Notes: generated by a model from the letters alone, not told the origin. A DNA stretch of 64,000 nucleotides from Pedobacter sp. BS3 (GCF_008274585.1 NZ_VTRT01000001.1:558001-622000), one strand, 5' to 3'. Shown: positions 33,229 through 42,424, numbered from the stretch's first letter. Numbers and translations are program-made.

Positions 33229-33619
33229 CAAGTTGACCGAAGCTTACTCATAAATCTTTTTGGGGATTGCCTCCCTCGGGGCTGACCAAAAAGTCAAAAA
33301 GCACCGTCATCCTCCTGATCCCTCCCGTACATACGGGATCGCACAGGCGTTAAGATAAGAAGCTAAAAAGCCCCTGTCGTTATTTCGAGCGTAGTGAGAA
33401 ATCTCCGCAGCAGTAGTACAGGCCGCCAATATGCGAGCTGTGCTATTGAGGCCTCTGCCAATGAGTTTACAGATTTCTCCTCGTACCTCGTTGAAATGAC
33501 GTTGGTGTTGAATGTTCACTTTTTCGTTACGAAATACACTATTTTTTGTGTAGCCTGTTTTTTCTAAGTAGGTTTGAAGTTATTTTTTTACGACCGGTCG
33601 GGTAATTTTTGTTTTTACA
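33229..33619. other. Intergenic region with repeat copy B, no gene
   Basis: A 70-codon minus frame at 33307-33519 covers the dispersed repeat and is spurious. A TAATTTTTG sequence (33603-33611) lies near the SNF2 start and may be its -7 box with one extra T. Confidence 0.45.
33323..33375. repeat. Dispersed hairpin repeat, copy B
   Basis: A TCCCGTA/TACGGGA hairpin (33323-33338) then 24 bases (33352-33375, starting AAGATAAGAAGC) identical to 20527-20550. After the shared core the copies diverge (GTCGTTATTTCGAGC here). The inverted right arm seen in copy A is absent. Confidence 0.6.
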
Positions 33620-36499
33620 ATGCGTGTAGATAGCTCCAAGCCTTTTAAATTAGTGTATTCGGTGTGCAAGCATGATTTTTTGGGCTACCTGATAGAACCC
33701 CACGTTGTTCAGTTGAATCCCGACGGCGGATTTTCGTTAACCTACCAGCGATTATTTTCTAATACGGCTAAAGAATATGCCAAAACACTGACCGAAACGG
33801 ATGTGAGGCTGATTAAGCTGCTGGAAGAAACCGAGCAGGGCAACATTATTAAGCGTTATTACAAAAAGCCCATACGTCCGGTTGAGTATTTCAGTAAGGT
33901 TTTTGACGATAAGCAGTTTAACGTTATCAGGCCAAAGATAGAAAAACGTATTCAGGAGGCTTTGGAGCTGCTTCGGGATAAGGAATTGTTCCTGATGAGC
34001 AAGGAGGGCTGGCCTGTGGAGCGCAAGCTGACCATTGCGGCCGAACCGGCTACGGTGCTGTTTCATTTCAGGCGTAATGAGCAGGAAACCCGCTACTTTC
34101 CGACCATAAAATACCAGGGGCTGCGTGTGGAGTTTATGTTTAAGGATGCGCAGATTATCAATAATGAGCCGGCCTGGCTGCTGGTTGATGATACGCTGTA
34201 TTATTTTGAGCAGGATGTGGAGGGGAAAAAGTTTCAGCCGTTTCTGAATAAGCGCTATATCTCCATTCCTAAAAGCTCTGAGAAGGCTTATTTTGAGCGC
34301 TTTGTGGGGCCGCTGATTGAAAAATATCATGTGTATGCCGAGGGCTTTGAAATACGGACTGAAAAGTATGAGGCTGTGCCGGTGCTGAAGCTGATTTATG
34401 TTCCTAATGGAGCTTCGCAGCTGCAGCTTTATTTCAGGTATGGTGATTATGTGTTTGCCGCTTCGAGCGATAAACGGGTTTCGGTGCGTTCTGAACATCG
34501 TGGCGATGACTATGTCTTTCATCGCGTTAAGCGCTCATTGAGCTGGGAAAAGGGTAAGCTGGATAGTTTGATTCAGCTGGGATTGAAGGTTTCGGCCTCT
34601 TTGTTCTCTAACCTGGAAGTGGCGGCAGATAACGAGTTTTATTCGCTGGGTGTTATGGACTGGCTGAATGAGCATCATGATACGCTGGTAGCGCTTGGCT
34701 TTACGTTTGAGCAGCCGGATGGCAACAAGCGTTTTGTGTTCGGCAGCAGTCGCATTAACCTGGAGTTTCGTGAGAATAACGACTGGTTTGATATTTACGC
34801 CATTGTGCGTTTCGGGCAGTACGAGGTTCCGTTCATTGAGCTTAAAAATCATATCCTGAACCGCATCCGTGAGTTTGTTTTGCCTTCCGGCGAGATTGCC
34901 ATTATCCCGGATAAGTGGTTTTCGCAATATACCAACCTGCTGCATTTTGTGCAGGGTAAGGAGCAGCTCCGTTTAAAGAAGCATTACATTGGCCTGGTCA
35001 ATGATTTTGCCGAAAGTGAGCTGGCTCAGATTTCCATTGACCGTAAATTACAGCGTTTGGCCGGGTTTGATGAGATTGAAGATATCAGCGCTCCTGAACG
35101 GTTTAACGGAACGTTGCGCTCGTACCAGAAAGCGGGCTATAACTGGTTCCACTTTTTGCGGAAATACAATTTTGGCGGTTGTCTGGCCGATGATATGGGC
35201 TTGGGGAAAACGGTGCAAACGCTGGCCTTGCTGCAAAAAATCAAGGAAGAAAAGGAGGGAGAGGCTTCTACATCGCTGATTATTATGCCAACGTCGCTGA
35301 TTTATAACTGGCAGCGTGAGGCGGAAAAGTTTGCTCCCGAACTGAAAATCCTGGCCCATACCGGTACATTCCGGAATAAGGAGGTAAGCCGCTTTATGGA
35401 CTACGATGTGGTATTTACTACTTATGGCATTACTCGTGTGGATATTGATTTGCTGAAGGAACTGTATTTTCATTACGTCATCCTGGATGAGAGCCAGAAC
35501 ATCAAAAATTCATCGTCAAAGGCGTACCATGCGGTAAAGCAGCTTAAGTCGCGACACAAGCTCATATTGAGCGGAACGCCGGTAGAAAATTCGGTGAATG
35601 ATTTGTGGACGCAGATGTCGTTTATCAACCCGGGCCTGTTGGGTAACCAGCATTTTTTCCAGAATGATTTTGTGACGCCGATAGAGAAAAAGAAGGACGA
35701 TGATAAGGCCCGCAAATTACAGGCGCTCATCAAGCCGTTTGTATTACGGCGAACCAAAAGCCAGGTTGCTTCGGAGCTTCCGCCCAAAACCGAGCAGCTA
35801 TTTTACTGCCAGATGAGCGAAGAGCAGGCTCAGTACTACGAAAAAACGAAATCGGAATACCGTAATGAGCTGTTACGCAGCATAGAGGAGGGCACGTTCC
35901 AGCAATCGCAGGTAAAGGTGTTGCAGGGATTGATCAAGCTGCGGCAGATTGCCAATCACCCGGAGATGATCGATGAGGAGTATACCGGTGAGTCGGGTAA
36001 GTTTGAGAACGTGATTCATACGCTTCAGAATGTGTTGTCGCGGGGACATAAGGTGCTGGTGTTTTCACAGTTTGTAAAACAACTGGCCATTTACCGTAAA
36101 TATTTTGACAGGGAGCAGGTGCCGTATCTTTACCTGGATGGCGCAACCCGGAATCGTGGTGAAATTGTGCGTGAGTTCCAGGAGAATGATGAAATCCGGC
36201 TTTTCCTGATTTCCATTAAGGCTGGTGGTGTTGGGTTGAACCTTACCGATGCCGATTATGTATTTATTCTCGACCCCTGGTGGAATCCGGCGGTAGAGCA
36301 GCAGGCCATAGACCGCAGTCACCGTATCGGACAAACCAAAAATGTATTTATCTATAAATTCATTACCCGCGACAGTGTAGAGGAAAAAATACTGGCTTTG
36401 CAAAACCGTAAAAAAGTGGTCGCCGAGGCGCTGATAACTACCGAGGAAAGTTTTGTGAAATCGCTTACGGCGGATGATATACGGGAGATATTGAATTAA
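33620..36499 (+). CDS. SNF2-family DNA-dependent ATPase/helicase
   Basis: 959 residues. The last 470 form the two RecA-like lobes: motif I CLADDMGLGKTVQTLALL, motif II ILDESQNIKN (DESQ), LILSGTPVENSVNDLW, and the C-lobe KVLVFSQFVKQL, LFLISIKAGGVGLNLTDADYVFILDPWWNP, QAIDRSHRIGQTKNVFIYKFI. The N-terminal 480 residues hold no zinc SWIM motif and look like the bacterial SNF2 associated region (IIPDKWFSQYTNLLHFV). Such proteins translocate on double-stranded DNA, for example to clear RNA polymerase. No partner nuclease or methylase is adjacent, so a defence role is not indicated. Confidence 0.92.
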   Translation: MRVDSSKPFKLVYSVCKHDFLGYLIEPHVVQLNPDGGFSLTYQRLFSNTAKEYAKTLTETDVRLIKLLEETEQGNIIKRYYKKPIRPVEYFSKVFDDKQFNVIRPKIEKRIQEALELLRDKELFLMSKEGWPVERKLTIAAEPATVLFHFRRNEQETRYFPTIKYQGLRVEFMFKDAQIINNEPAWLLVDDTLYYFEQDVEGKKFQPFLNKRYISIPKSSEKAYFERFVGPLIEKYHVYAEGFEIRTEKYEAVPVLKLIYVPNGASQLQLYFRYGDYVFAASSDKRVSVRSEHRGDDYVFHRVKRSLSWEKGKLDSLIQLGLKVSASLFSNLEVAADNEFYSLGVMDWLNEHHDTLVALGFTFEQPDGNKRFVFGSSRINLEFRENNDWFDIYAIVRFGQYEVPFIELKNHILNRIREFVLPSGEIAIIPDKWFSQYTNLLHFVQGKEQLRLKKHYIGLVNDFAESELAQISIDRKLQRLAGFDEIEDISAPERFNGTLRSYQKAGYNWFHFLRKYNFGGCLADDMGLGKTVQTLALLQKIKEEKEGEASTSLIIMPTSLIYNWQREAEKFAPELKILAHTGTFRNKEVSRFMDYDVVFTTYGITRVDIDLLKELYFHYVILDESQNIKNSSSKAYHAVKQLKSRHKLILSGTPVENSVNDLWTQMSFINPGLLGNQHFFQNDFVTPIEKKKDDDKARKLQALIKPFVLRRTKSQVASELPPKTEQLFYCQMSEEQAQYYEKTKSEYRNELLRSIEEGTFQQSQVKVLQGLIKLRQIANHPEMIDEEYTGESGKFENVIHTLQNVLSRGHKVLVFSQFVKQLAIYRKYFDREQVPYLYLDGATRNRGEIVREFQENDEIRLFLISIKAGGVGLNLTDADYVFILDPWWNPAVEQQAIDRSHRIGQTKNVFIYKFITRDSVEEKILALQNRKKVVAEALITTEESFVKSLTADDIREILN

Positions 36500-36519
36500 G
36501 ATTTGATACCTTGTTAAGA

Positions 36520-36550
36520 TTTGAACCTATACCAATAATTGGTATCTTTG
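36520..36550 (+). promoter_or_regulatory. Promoter and operator of the parDE cassette
   Basis: TTTG (36520-36523), exactly 19 bases, then TATCTTTG (36543-36550): a full consensus promoter. Between and overlapping the -7 box lies a perfect 17-base palindrome, ATACCAAT-A-ATTGGTAT (36529-36545). ParD binding here would block sigma access, explaining autoregulation. Confidence 0.85.
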
Positions 36551-36567
36551 AGTAAGATTTTTTGGTC

Positions 36568-36822
36568 ATGGCTAAAAATACATCCATATTATTAGGCGAT
36601 TATTTTGATAACTTTATCAATGAGCTGGTAAAGTCGGGACGTTATTCTTCTGCCAGCGAAGTTGTGAGAGCTGCTTTGCGGGTTTTTGAACAAGAAGAAA
36701 ATACAAAAAAGGAGCTGATAAAGGAGCTGAAAAAAGGTGAAAAATCTGGCTTTGTAAAGGATTTTAGCAGGAATAAATTCCTGGAAAATCTTCATTCAAA
36801 ACATTCTGTCGGTGACGTATAA
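36568..36822 (+). CDS. parD: Type II antitoxin, ParD family (CC2985-like RHH)
   Basis: 84 residues from the ATG at 36568. The ribbon-helix-helix start SILLGDYFDNFINELVKSGRYSSASEVVRAALRVFEQEE is typical of ParD/CC2985 antitoxins; the rest is a charged, flexible toxin-binding tail. It binds the operator upstream and neutralises ParE. The stop overlaps the GTG start of the toxin by 11 bases. Confidence 0.92.
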   Translation: MAKNTSILLGDYFDNFINELVKSGRYSSASEVVRAALRVFEQEENTKKELIKELKKGEKSGFVKDFSRNKFLENLHSKHSVGDV

Positions 36823-37102
36823 AATTAGTAAGGAGGCTGCCGGAGATATTGAAAATATCTGGTTATATACATTTGAAAATTGGTCGGTTAAGCAAGCTGA
36901 CCGGTATTATAACCTGATCATTGACGTGATAGAATATATTGCCTCGAATCCTGATTCGGGAAAAGACTATAGCCATGTAAGAAAAGGTTATCGTTGCTCA
37001 AAGGTAGGATCTCACCTGATTTTTTATCGTGTAAACGATGAAGTAGAAATAGTCAGGGTGCTGCATCAAAGAATGGATATTGAAAACCGGTTAAAAGAAT
37101 AA
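36812..37102 (+). CDS. parE: Type II toxin, RelE/ParE family
   Basis: 96 residues, GTG start within parD. TYKISKEAAGDIENIWLYTFENWSVKQADRYYNLIIDVIEYIASNPDSGKDYSHVRKGYRCSKVGSHLIFYRVNDEVEIVRVLHQRMD, given here in parts, is a full ParE fold with the conserved C-terminal HQRMD. ParE toxins poison DNA gyrase. Convergent with the asparaginase gene, only 7 bases apart. Homologues are usually chromosomal and seemingly intact here. Confidence 0.92.
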   Translation: MTYKISKEAAGDIENIWLYTFENWSVKQADRYYNLIIDVIEYIASNPDSGKDYSHVRKGYRCSKVGSHLIFYRVNDEVEIVRVLHQRMDIENRLKE

Positions 37103-37109
37103 GCCAGCT

Positions 37110-38171
37110 TTAATACAACGTATTCCGTTTCAGGTACAGCGTGTTATTAACGTTGTTAGATAGCTCACCGCGAAGGTTGGTTTCAAGCAATTGCGCTATA
37201 CGGTCGTTGGTAAAGCCACGGCCCAGCAAGAACATCAGCTTGGTAACGGCAGCTTCATACGTCATGTCATAACCGTTTACAACACCCATATTCTTGAGCT
37301 CACGGCTGGTCTCATAGCGGCCAAGCTCTACCATCCCTACCTTACATTGCGAGATATCAAGAATGATCTTCCCGCTTTTTATGGCGATATGCAGACAATC
37401 TAAAAACCATTGGTCTGTGGTGGTGTTACCGGCGCCGAAGGTTTCCATAATAATGGCACGGGTGTCTGAATGAACAATGGCTTCTACCGCCTGCCTGCTG
37501 ATGCCCGGGTATAATTTCAGTACGGCAATGGCATTATTTAATCGCTTATGTACTTTGAACACGCAATCGTCGCAGGTGCGAATGCTGGCATCGTTAAAGC
37601 GAAGGTGTACACCGGCTTCGGCCAGTACCGGGTAATTGGGTGAACGAAATGCCTCGAACTTAGCCGAATTGTATTTAAATGAACGGTTTCCCCGGAATAG
37701 CTGAAAATCGAAATAGATACATACTTCCGGAACACGGGCCTTGCCATCGGGCAATTTTGCCGAGGCAATTTCAAGTGCGGTGATCAGGTTTTCTTTGGCA
37801 TCGGTACGTATCTGGCCTATGGGTAATTGCGACCCGGTAAATACAACCGGTTTGTTCAGACCTTCGAGCATAAAGCTTAATGCCGACGCGGTGAACGCCA
37901 TGGTATCAGAACCATGCAGGATAACAAAACCGTCAAACTCATCGTACCGTTCTTCGATTTTTTCGGCGAGGTCTACCCATATTTCAGGCGTCATGTTCGA
38001 CGAATCGATGATAGGATGAAACGAATGTACCGTAATCTGGTAGTTGAGCCGGTTCAGTTCGGGCACATTTTCAAGTATCTGGCCAAAATCAAGCGGTTTC
38101 AGTACGCCAGATCCCGAGTCATTAACCATACCTATTGTGCCGCCTGTATAAATAATGAGTATTCTGGTCAT
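37110..38171 (-). CDS. ansA: Asparaginase, type I (cytosolic)
   Basis: 353 residues. ILIIYTGGTIGMV carries the first catalytic Thr (Thr9), and VILHGSDTMAFTASALSFML has the second Thr-Asp pair; IMETFGAGNTT and DISQCKVGMVELGRYE belong to the C-terminal domain. No signal peptide, so the cytosolic EcAI type, which hydrolyses L-asparagine to aspartate and ammonia. Followed by a TatD gene upstream on the same strand (49 bases), possibly one unit. Confidence 0.92.
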   Translation of the reverse strand: MTRILIIYTGGTIGMVNDSGSGVLKPLDFGQILENVPELNRLNYQITVHSFHPIIDSSNMTPEIWVDLAEKIEERYDEFDGFVILHGSDTMAFTASALSFMLEGLNKPVVFTGSQLPIGQIRTDAKENLITALEIASAKLPDGKARVPEVCIYFDFQLFRGNRSFKYNSAKFEAFRSPNYPVLAEAGVHLRFNDASIRTCDDCVFKVHKRLNNAIAVLKLYPGISRQAVEAIVHSDTRAIIMETFGAGNTTTDQWFLDCLHIAIKSGKIILDISQCKVGMVELGRYETSRELKNMGVVNGYDMTYEAAVTKLMFLLGRGFTNDRIAQLLETNLRGELSNNVNNTLYLKRNTLY

Positions 38172-38220
38172 CGCTATCTGTGCCGAATTTCGGATTTAAT
38201 TTTCTAAAACGGGAATGTTA

Positions 38221-39006
38221 TCAAACACAAAAAATCTTTTTTGAATTTTCGGTGGTAATCTCAGCCAGCTTTTCTATCGACACCTGCTTTATATCGGCCA
38301 CTTTTTGAGCGATATGGATTAAATAGCTGCTTTCGTTAGGCTTTCCGCGATAGGGAACCGGCGTAAGGTACGGTGCATCGGTTTCCAGCACGATGTGCTC
38401 TGCCGGAATATCAGCAACCACCTTATCCAATCCTGAATTTTTATAGGTTACTACTCCGCCGATACCGAGATAAAAGCCCAGATCAATGATTTTACGGGCT
38501 TGTTCTGTGGTTCCGGTAAAACAATGGAGTATTCCACGCAGCTTATCGTCTTTTTGCCTTAGCAGGATGCTGTAAACTTCATCAAAAGCCTCGCGGCAAT
38601 GGATAACAATGGGCAGGTTTAATGTTTTCGCCCAATTGATTTGTACCTCAAACGCTTCAACCTGTATATCTAATGTGGATTTATCCCAATACAGGTCAAT
38701 CCCAATTTCGCCGATAGCGTATATTTTACGTTTTCCGATTTCCCGGTGAATCTGGTCAAGCTCATCCCGGTAGGATAACGTATCTTCATCCGCTTGTAGC
38801 TTAACATCGCAGGGATGCAGGCCGAGCATGGGAAAGCAATGGTCAGGATATTTTTGTTGCAGACCAAAAACCATAGGGATGCTGCGGACATTTACATTGG
38901 GCAGAAACAACCGCGTTACGTTATTTTGCAGGGCACGCTGTACCTGCTCATCCAGCTCATGGCCGGTTTTATAGTAAATGTGGGTATGACTGTCGGTTAA
39001 TATCAT
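38221..39006 (-). CDS. TatD family metal-dependent hydrolase
   Basis: 261 residues forming a metal-binding TIM barrel: DSHTHIY (two His ligands), IGEIGIDLYWD (Glu), VIHCREAFDE (His), HCFTGTTEQA (His) and LETDAPYLTP (Asp). TatD proteins are 3'-5' DNA exonucleases acting in repair and DNA degradation. It is upstream of asparaginase in the same direction and downstream of the FKBP genes with a hairpin between. Confidence 0.93.
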   Translation of the reverse strand: MILTDSHTHIYYKTGHELDEQVQRALQNNVTRLFLPNVNVRSIPMVFGLQQKYPDHCFPMLGLHPCDVKLQADEDTLSYRDELDQIHREIGKRKIYAIGEIGIDLYWDKSTLDIQVEAFEVQINWAKTLNLPIVIHCREAFDEVYSILLRQKDDKLRGILHCFTGTTEQARKIIDLGFYLGIGGVVTYKNSGLDKVVADIPAEHIVLETDAPYLTPVPYRGKPNESSYLIHIAQKVADIKQVSIEKLAEITTENSKKIFCV

Positions 39007-39017
39007 TGTTAAACAAA

Positions 39018-39044
39018 GAAGCCTCCTGTTTAACGGGAGGCTTC
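39018..39044. terminator. Hairpin between the FKBP gene and tatD
   Basis: GAAGCCTCC (39018-39026) and GGAGGCTTC (39036-39044) pair over 9 bases, with CTTTGTTT after it on the minus strand and a long T-run on the plus strand. Confidence 0.7.
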
Positions 39045-39049
39045 GCTTT

Positions 39050-40138
39050 TTATTTTTTTGTTGCGGGTTTTGCCGCCGGTTTAGCAGGTGTTGCTGCTTT
39101 TTTAACCGGTGTTGCCGGTTTTTTTGCAGTGGTAACCGGCTTTTTGGCTGCTGGCGCAGTAGTTGCCGCTGTTTTCGGCTTTTTCACTTTCACCAGGTCA
39201 ATGTCAAATATCAGCGAGCTGAATGGTTTGATATCTTCTCCGGCTCCGCGTTCGCCATAGGCCAGGTCAGATTGAATGAGCAATTGTCCGCTTGCACCTT
39301 CGTTGAACAGTAGTAAGCCTTCATCCCAACCGGGGATCACATTGCCTTCGCCAACCACAACGCTTATAGGCTCATACGTGCGGCCGGGTTGTTGCAAGCC
39401 CGCTGTTTTGGCCACCGACTCAACGCTTGAATCGAATACTTTACCATCAACCGTACGACCGGTGTAGTTAACATATACGGTATCGCCTTTTACCGGCTTA
39501 GGTTTGGTTGAAGGTTTTGTAATGCGGTATAACAAGCCGGATGGTGTGCTTTGCAGCTCCAGCTTATTATCGGCAATGTATTTGGCCAGCGAAGCTTTTT
39601 CGTCCATTTTCATCTGATCCATGATCTTTTGGCGTTCGGCCAGCGCTTCTTCCAAGGTTTGTACCTGCTCAACTTTTATGGTAAACAGTACCGAACTTCC
39701 TTTGGGTAAAAAGGGAGGACGCTGGTCTTCGTGGTCTTTAAAAATAGAATCGGTTGGCAGCTTGATCAGGGCGCTGTCTTTTTCGGCTAACAGGGGGAAT
39801 ACTTCCATCAGGTCGGCGATGTTTTTTGATTCCTGAACCTGGATCTTTGCCGGCGAGCCATGCTCATAGCTGTTCATCAATACCGAATCTTTATCGGTTT
39901 TCTGGATAAAGTTGAAGGTAATCACATCGTTCAGCTTTATCTTTTTCCCGGAATTATCGGTAAAAATAGTGTACTGCAAACCTTTTGGCGTAGTTTTCAT
40001 AGCCGGTGCAGGTGCTGCCGGTATAGCCACGGGAATTACTTCGGTTGTTTTAGCTTTCGCCTTATCTTTTTTGCTTTGTGCCTGGGCATAACTGCACCCT
40101 ATCAGTGCCAGTAATGCTAACGAGAATACTTTTTTCAT
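39050..40138 (-). CDS. Exported FKBP-type peptidyl-prolyl isomerase with two FKBP domains
   Basis: The start is at the ATG at 40138 (MKKVFSLALLALIGCSYAQA, a signal peptide); the upstream frame adds six residues only. A first FKBP-like domain (about 48-160) is degenerate; a second (about 215-320: KGDTVYVNYTGRTVDGKVFDSS, VIPGWDEGLLLFNEGASGQLLI, DLAYGERGAG, LIFDIDLVKV) has the usual active-site aromatic residues. The tail from about 325 is a Lys/Ala/Pro/Thr low-complexity stretch of 40 residues (PAAKKPVTTAKKPATPVKK). It should fold outer-membrane or periplasmic proteins. It is followed by a paralog upstream. Confidence 0.9.
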   Translation of the reverse strand: MKKVFSLALLALIGCSYAQAQSKKDKAKAKTTEVIPVAIPAAPAPAMKTTPKGLQYTIFTDNSGKKIKLNDVITFNFIQKTDKDSVLMNSYEHGSPAKIQVQESKNIADLMEVFPLLAEKDSALIKLPTDSIFKDHEDQRPPFLPKGSSVLFTIKVEQVQTLEEALAERQKIMDQMKMDEKASLAKYIADNKLELQSTPSGLLYRITKPSTKPKPVKGDTVYVNYTGRTVDGKVFDSSVESVAKTAGLQQPGRTYEPISVVVGEGNVIPGWDEGLLLFNEGASGQLLIQSDLAYGERGAGEDIKPFSSLIFDIDLVKVKKPKTAATTAPAAKKPVTTAKKPATPVKKAATPAKPAAKPATKK

Positions 40139-40155
40139 TCTGAGATTAAAGAACA

Positions 40156-40196
40156 ATATCCGGAAAGCCCTGGTGTAGGTTAAACTTTCCGGATAT
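40156..40196 (-). terminator. Hairpin between the two FKBP genes
   Basis: ATATCCGGAAAG (40156-40167) and CTTTCCGGATAT (40185-40196) pair perfectly over 12 bases. No long U-run follows on the minus strand, so it may be partial or an mRNA-stability element. Confidence 0.6.
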
Positions 40197-40215
40197 GTTT
40201 CTTTGCAGTTTTTAA

Positions 40216-41175
40216 TTATTTAGCAGGAGCGGGCGCTGCTGGTGCTGCAGCTACCGGCGCTTGTGCCGTAGGATGAATAATATTTACAATTTCGATATCA
40301 AATATCAGCGGAGTGTACGGCGGAATAGCCTGGTTGCCTTGTTGTCCGTAAGCCAGCTTTGATGGCAGGATTAAAGTTGCCTTAGTTCCTTTGGGGAACA
40401 GCATCAAGCCTTCGTCAAATCCGGGAATTGAGCCGCCTGCACCTACCGGGATCTTGATAGGTTTGTACGGACGCATCTGGTTGAAATTTCCTGATTTTTT
40501 GGCAACTTCTTCTATGCTGGTATCGAATACTTTTCCGGTCAGGAATGAACCGGTGTAGTTTACCTCAACAGTATCGCCGGCTGCGGCTTTTTCGCCCGAA
40601 CCTTGCTTGGTTACCACATATTTTAATCCCGATGCGGTTACTGTGGGTTTTAAATCTTTGTTTTTAACATAAGCATCTAATTTGCCGGCTTCCTGGTTTT
40701 TGGCAGTTTCGGCTTCTGCTTTTAAGTATTCATCGATTTTGCTGTGGAAAATGCTGTCGTTCATATTTCCTTTCGGAAGCACTTTGTCAATTTTAATGTT
40801 GTAAACCAGGTATTTTCCTTTGGCGTTCTGTGGTTTTGGGCGACCCATCTTTTTCTCCATCGAATCCATATTGATCTTGAAGGTAGCGCTGTCGCCTTCG
40901 CTCAGCAACTTTAACGCTGCATATAAATCGCCTTTAAAAACAGATTTTTCTTCCAGCAATAATGACGGGCGGTCGTAATCATAAGAGCTGTATAATACAG
41001 AGTCGCCTTCTGTTTTTTCTATGGCTTTGAATGCTACAAAATCGCCTTCCTTAATAGTTGGGCCTTCCTTATCGGTGTTGATCTTGTACAGCATATCGCC
41101 TTCACCTTTTTTAAATTGCTGGCAGCTTGCAAGTGCAAGGGTAGCAAATCCTAAAACAATTAAATTTTTTTTCAT
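40216..41175 (-). CDS. FKBP-type peptidyl-prolyl isomerase lipoprotein
   Basis: 319 residues with a lipobox (GFATLALASC, Cys18). A first degenerate FKBP region (about 30-135) and a true FKBP domain (about 190-305: AGDTVEVNYTGSFLTGKVFDTS, SIPGFDEGLMLFPKGTKATLILP, LAYGQQGNQAIPPYTPLIFDIEIVNI). The C-terminus is Ala/Pro-rich (APVAAAPAAPAPAK). Same two-domain architecture as its neighbour, so a tandem duplication. It likely acts in the periplasm, anchored to a membrane. Confidence 0.9.
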   Translation of the reverse strand: MKKNLIVLGFATLALASCQQFKKGEGDMLYKINTDKEGPTIKEGDFVAFKAIEKTEGDSVLYSSYDYDRPSLLLEEKSVFKGDLYAALKLLSEGDSATFKINMDSMEKKMGRPKPQNAKGKYLVYNIKIDKVLPKGNMNDSIFHSKIDEYLKAEAETAKNQEAGKLDAYVKNKDLKPTVTASGLKYVVTKQGSGEKAAAGDTVEVNYTGSFLTGKVFDTSIEEVAKKSGNFNQMRPYKPIKIPVGAGGSIPGFDEGLMLFPKGTKATLILPSKLAYGQQGNQAIPPYTPLIFDIEIVNIIHPTAQAPVAAAPAAPAPAK

Positions 41176-41286
41176 TTGAGTAATTTTGTTTTTTTAGTGG
41201 CAATGAAGCTATCATGAGCATGTTAACTCATCCTGGTTTGTGAATTTCTACAGGCGCTCATGATGGTTTCATTTCTAAGTTATGTG

Positions 41287-42297
41287 TTATTGTATTAAAA
41301 GATTTTTATAGTCGGGTAATATAGATTTAAAACGGTTAACGGTTTGTTCTAACGATTCTTCGGAAGTGCCACCCGCCGCATTACGGTGACCGCCGCCGTT
41401 AAAGTATTTCTTGCAAATTTCGTTGGCCGGGAAATCGCCTGTAGAACGTAAAGATAATTTTACCTTGTCAGACCGCTCTACAATGAAAGCGGCTAAACGG
41501 ATACCATTAATGGTTAAGGCGTAATTTACAATACCTTCAGTGTCGCCGGTTTTGATCTGGTATTGTTCCAGTTCCTGCTTGCTTACACTGATAAAAGCGG
41601 TGCGGAATTCCGGCAGAACCACCAGCTTATTCAGCAGGCAATAACCTAAGAAGCGCAGGCGGTTTTCGGTAAAATTATCGTAAACCAGCTGATGAATATG
41701 CCAGTTTTCGGCTCCGGCATTAATCAAATCGGCAATAATATGATGCACCTGGGCCGTGGTGGTTGCAAAACGGAACGAGCCGGTATCTGTCATAATACCG
41801 GTGTAGAGACAAGTGGCTACATCCTTATTGATGAGATTGCGGTCGTCCATCAGCACGGTAATGAAATCATAAACCAGTTGGGCCGTAGCGCTGGCGTTAA
41901 TAGACCAATGCCGGTAATCGTCAAAACCTTCCGGTTCCAGGTGATGGTCTATCATTACCTTAACAGCGTTCGATTGCCGTACCAGCTCGTCCATATCGTT
42001 TATCCGCGAAAGCGCATTAAAATCCAGGCAAAAAATAATGCTGGCATCGGCTATCAATTGTTTGGACAAATCGGGATTCTGTGTGTAAATGGTCACTTCG
42101 GGATTACCGGGCAACCAGTGCAGAAAATCGGGATAGTCGGTCGGGGTAATTACCCGTACCCTATGCCCTTTCTGTACCAGGTAATTGTACATACCCAATG
42201 ACGAACCCATCGCATCGCCATCGGGCTTATGATGCGTGGTTATAACAACGTCCTGGGGTTGCAGCAATAAATCTTTCAGCGAAGCCGTATCTAACAT
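41287..42297 (-). CDS. nrnA: Bifunctional oligoribonuclease/PAP phosphatase NrnA (DHH family)
   Basis: 336 residues. DHH motifs: TTHHKPDGDAMGSSLG (I), IIFCLDFN (II), IDHHLEP (III), TDTGSFRF (IV), and the DHHA1 ending GGGHRNAAGG. It degrades nano-RNAs and dephosphorylates 3'-phosphoadenosine 5'-phosphate. The Bacteroidetes lack Orn, so this is probably the main oligoribonuclease. Monocistronic; a hairpin (41211-41219 with 41256-41264, ATCATGAGC/GCTCATGAT) lies downstream. Confidence 0.93.
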   Translation of the reverse strand: MLDTASLKDLLLQPQDVVITTHHKPDGDAMGSSLGMYNYLVQKGHRVRVITPTDYPDFLHWLPGNPEVTIYTQNPDLSKQLIADASIIFCLDFNALSRINDMDELVRQSNAVKVMIDHHLEPEGFDDYRHWSINASATAQLVYDFITVLMDDRNLINKDVATCLYTGIMTDTGSFRFATTTAQVHHIIADLINAGAENWHIHQLVYDNFTENRLRFLGYCLLNKLVVLPEFRTAFISVSKQELEQYQIKTGDTEGIVNYALTINGIRLAAFIVERSDKVKLSLRSTGDFPANEICKKYFNGGGHRNAAGGTSEESLEQTVNRFKSILPDYKNLLIQ

Positions 42298-42424
42298 GTT
42301 TTATAAAAAGAATGCAAAGCTATTAAAAACCTGCATCATACAATAATAACATTAAATAATTATCATCAAGCGTGTTTGCAGAATAAAATTACTTAGAACG
42401 TGATTTTTTTATTTTTTGTATCGC

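Noticed and set aside
33307-33519. 70-codon open frame on the minus strand
   Set aside because: Covers repeat copy B and shares only the repeat-encoded residues with the 20455 frame.
33620-36499. SNF2 helicase as part of a defence system
   Set aside because: No adjacent nuclease, methylase or phospholipase; it has its own surroundings of housekeeping genes and a TA pair.
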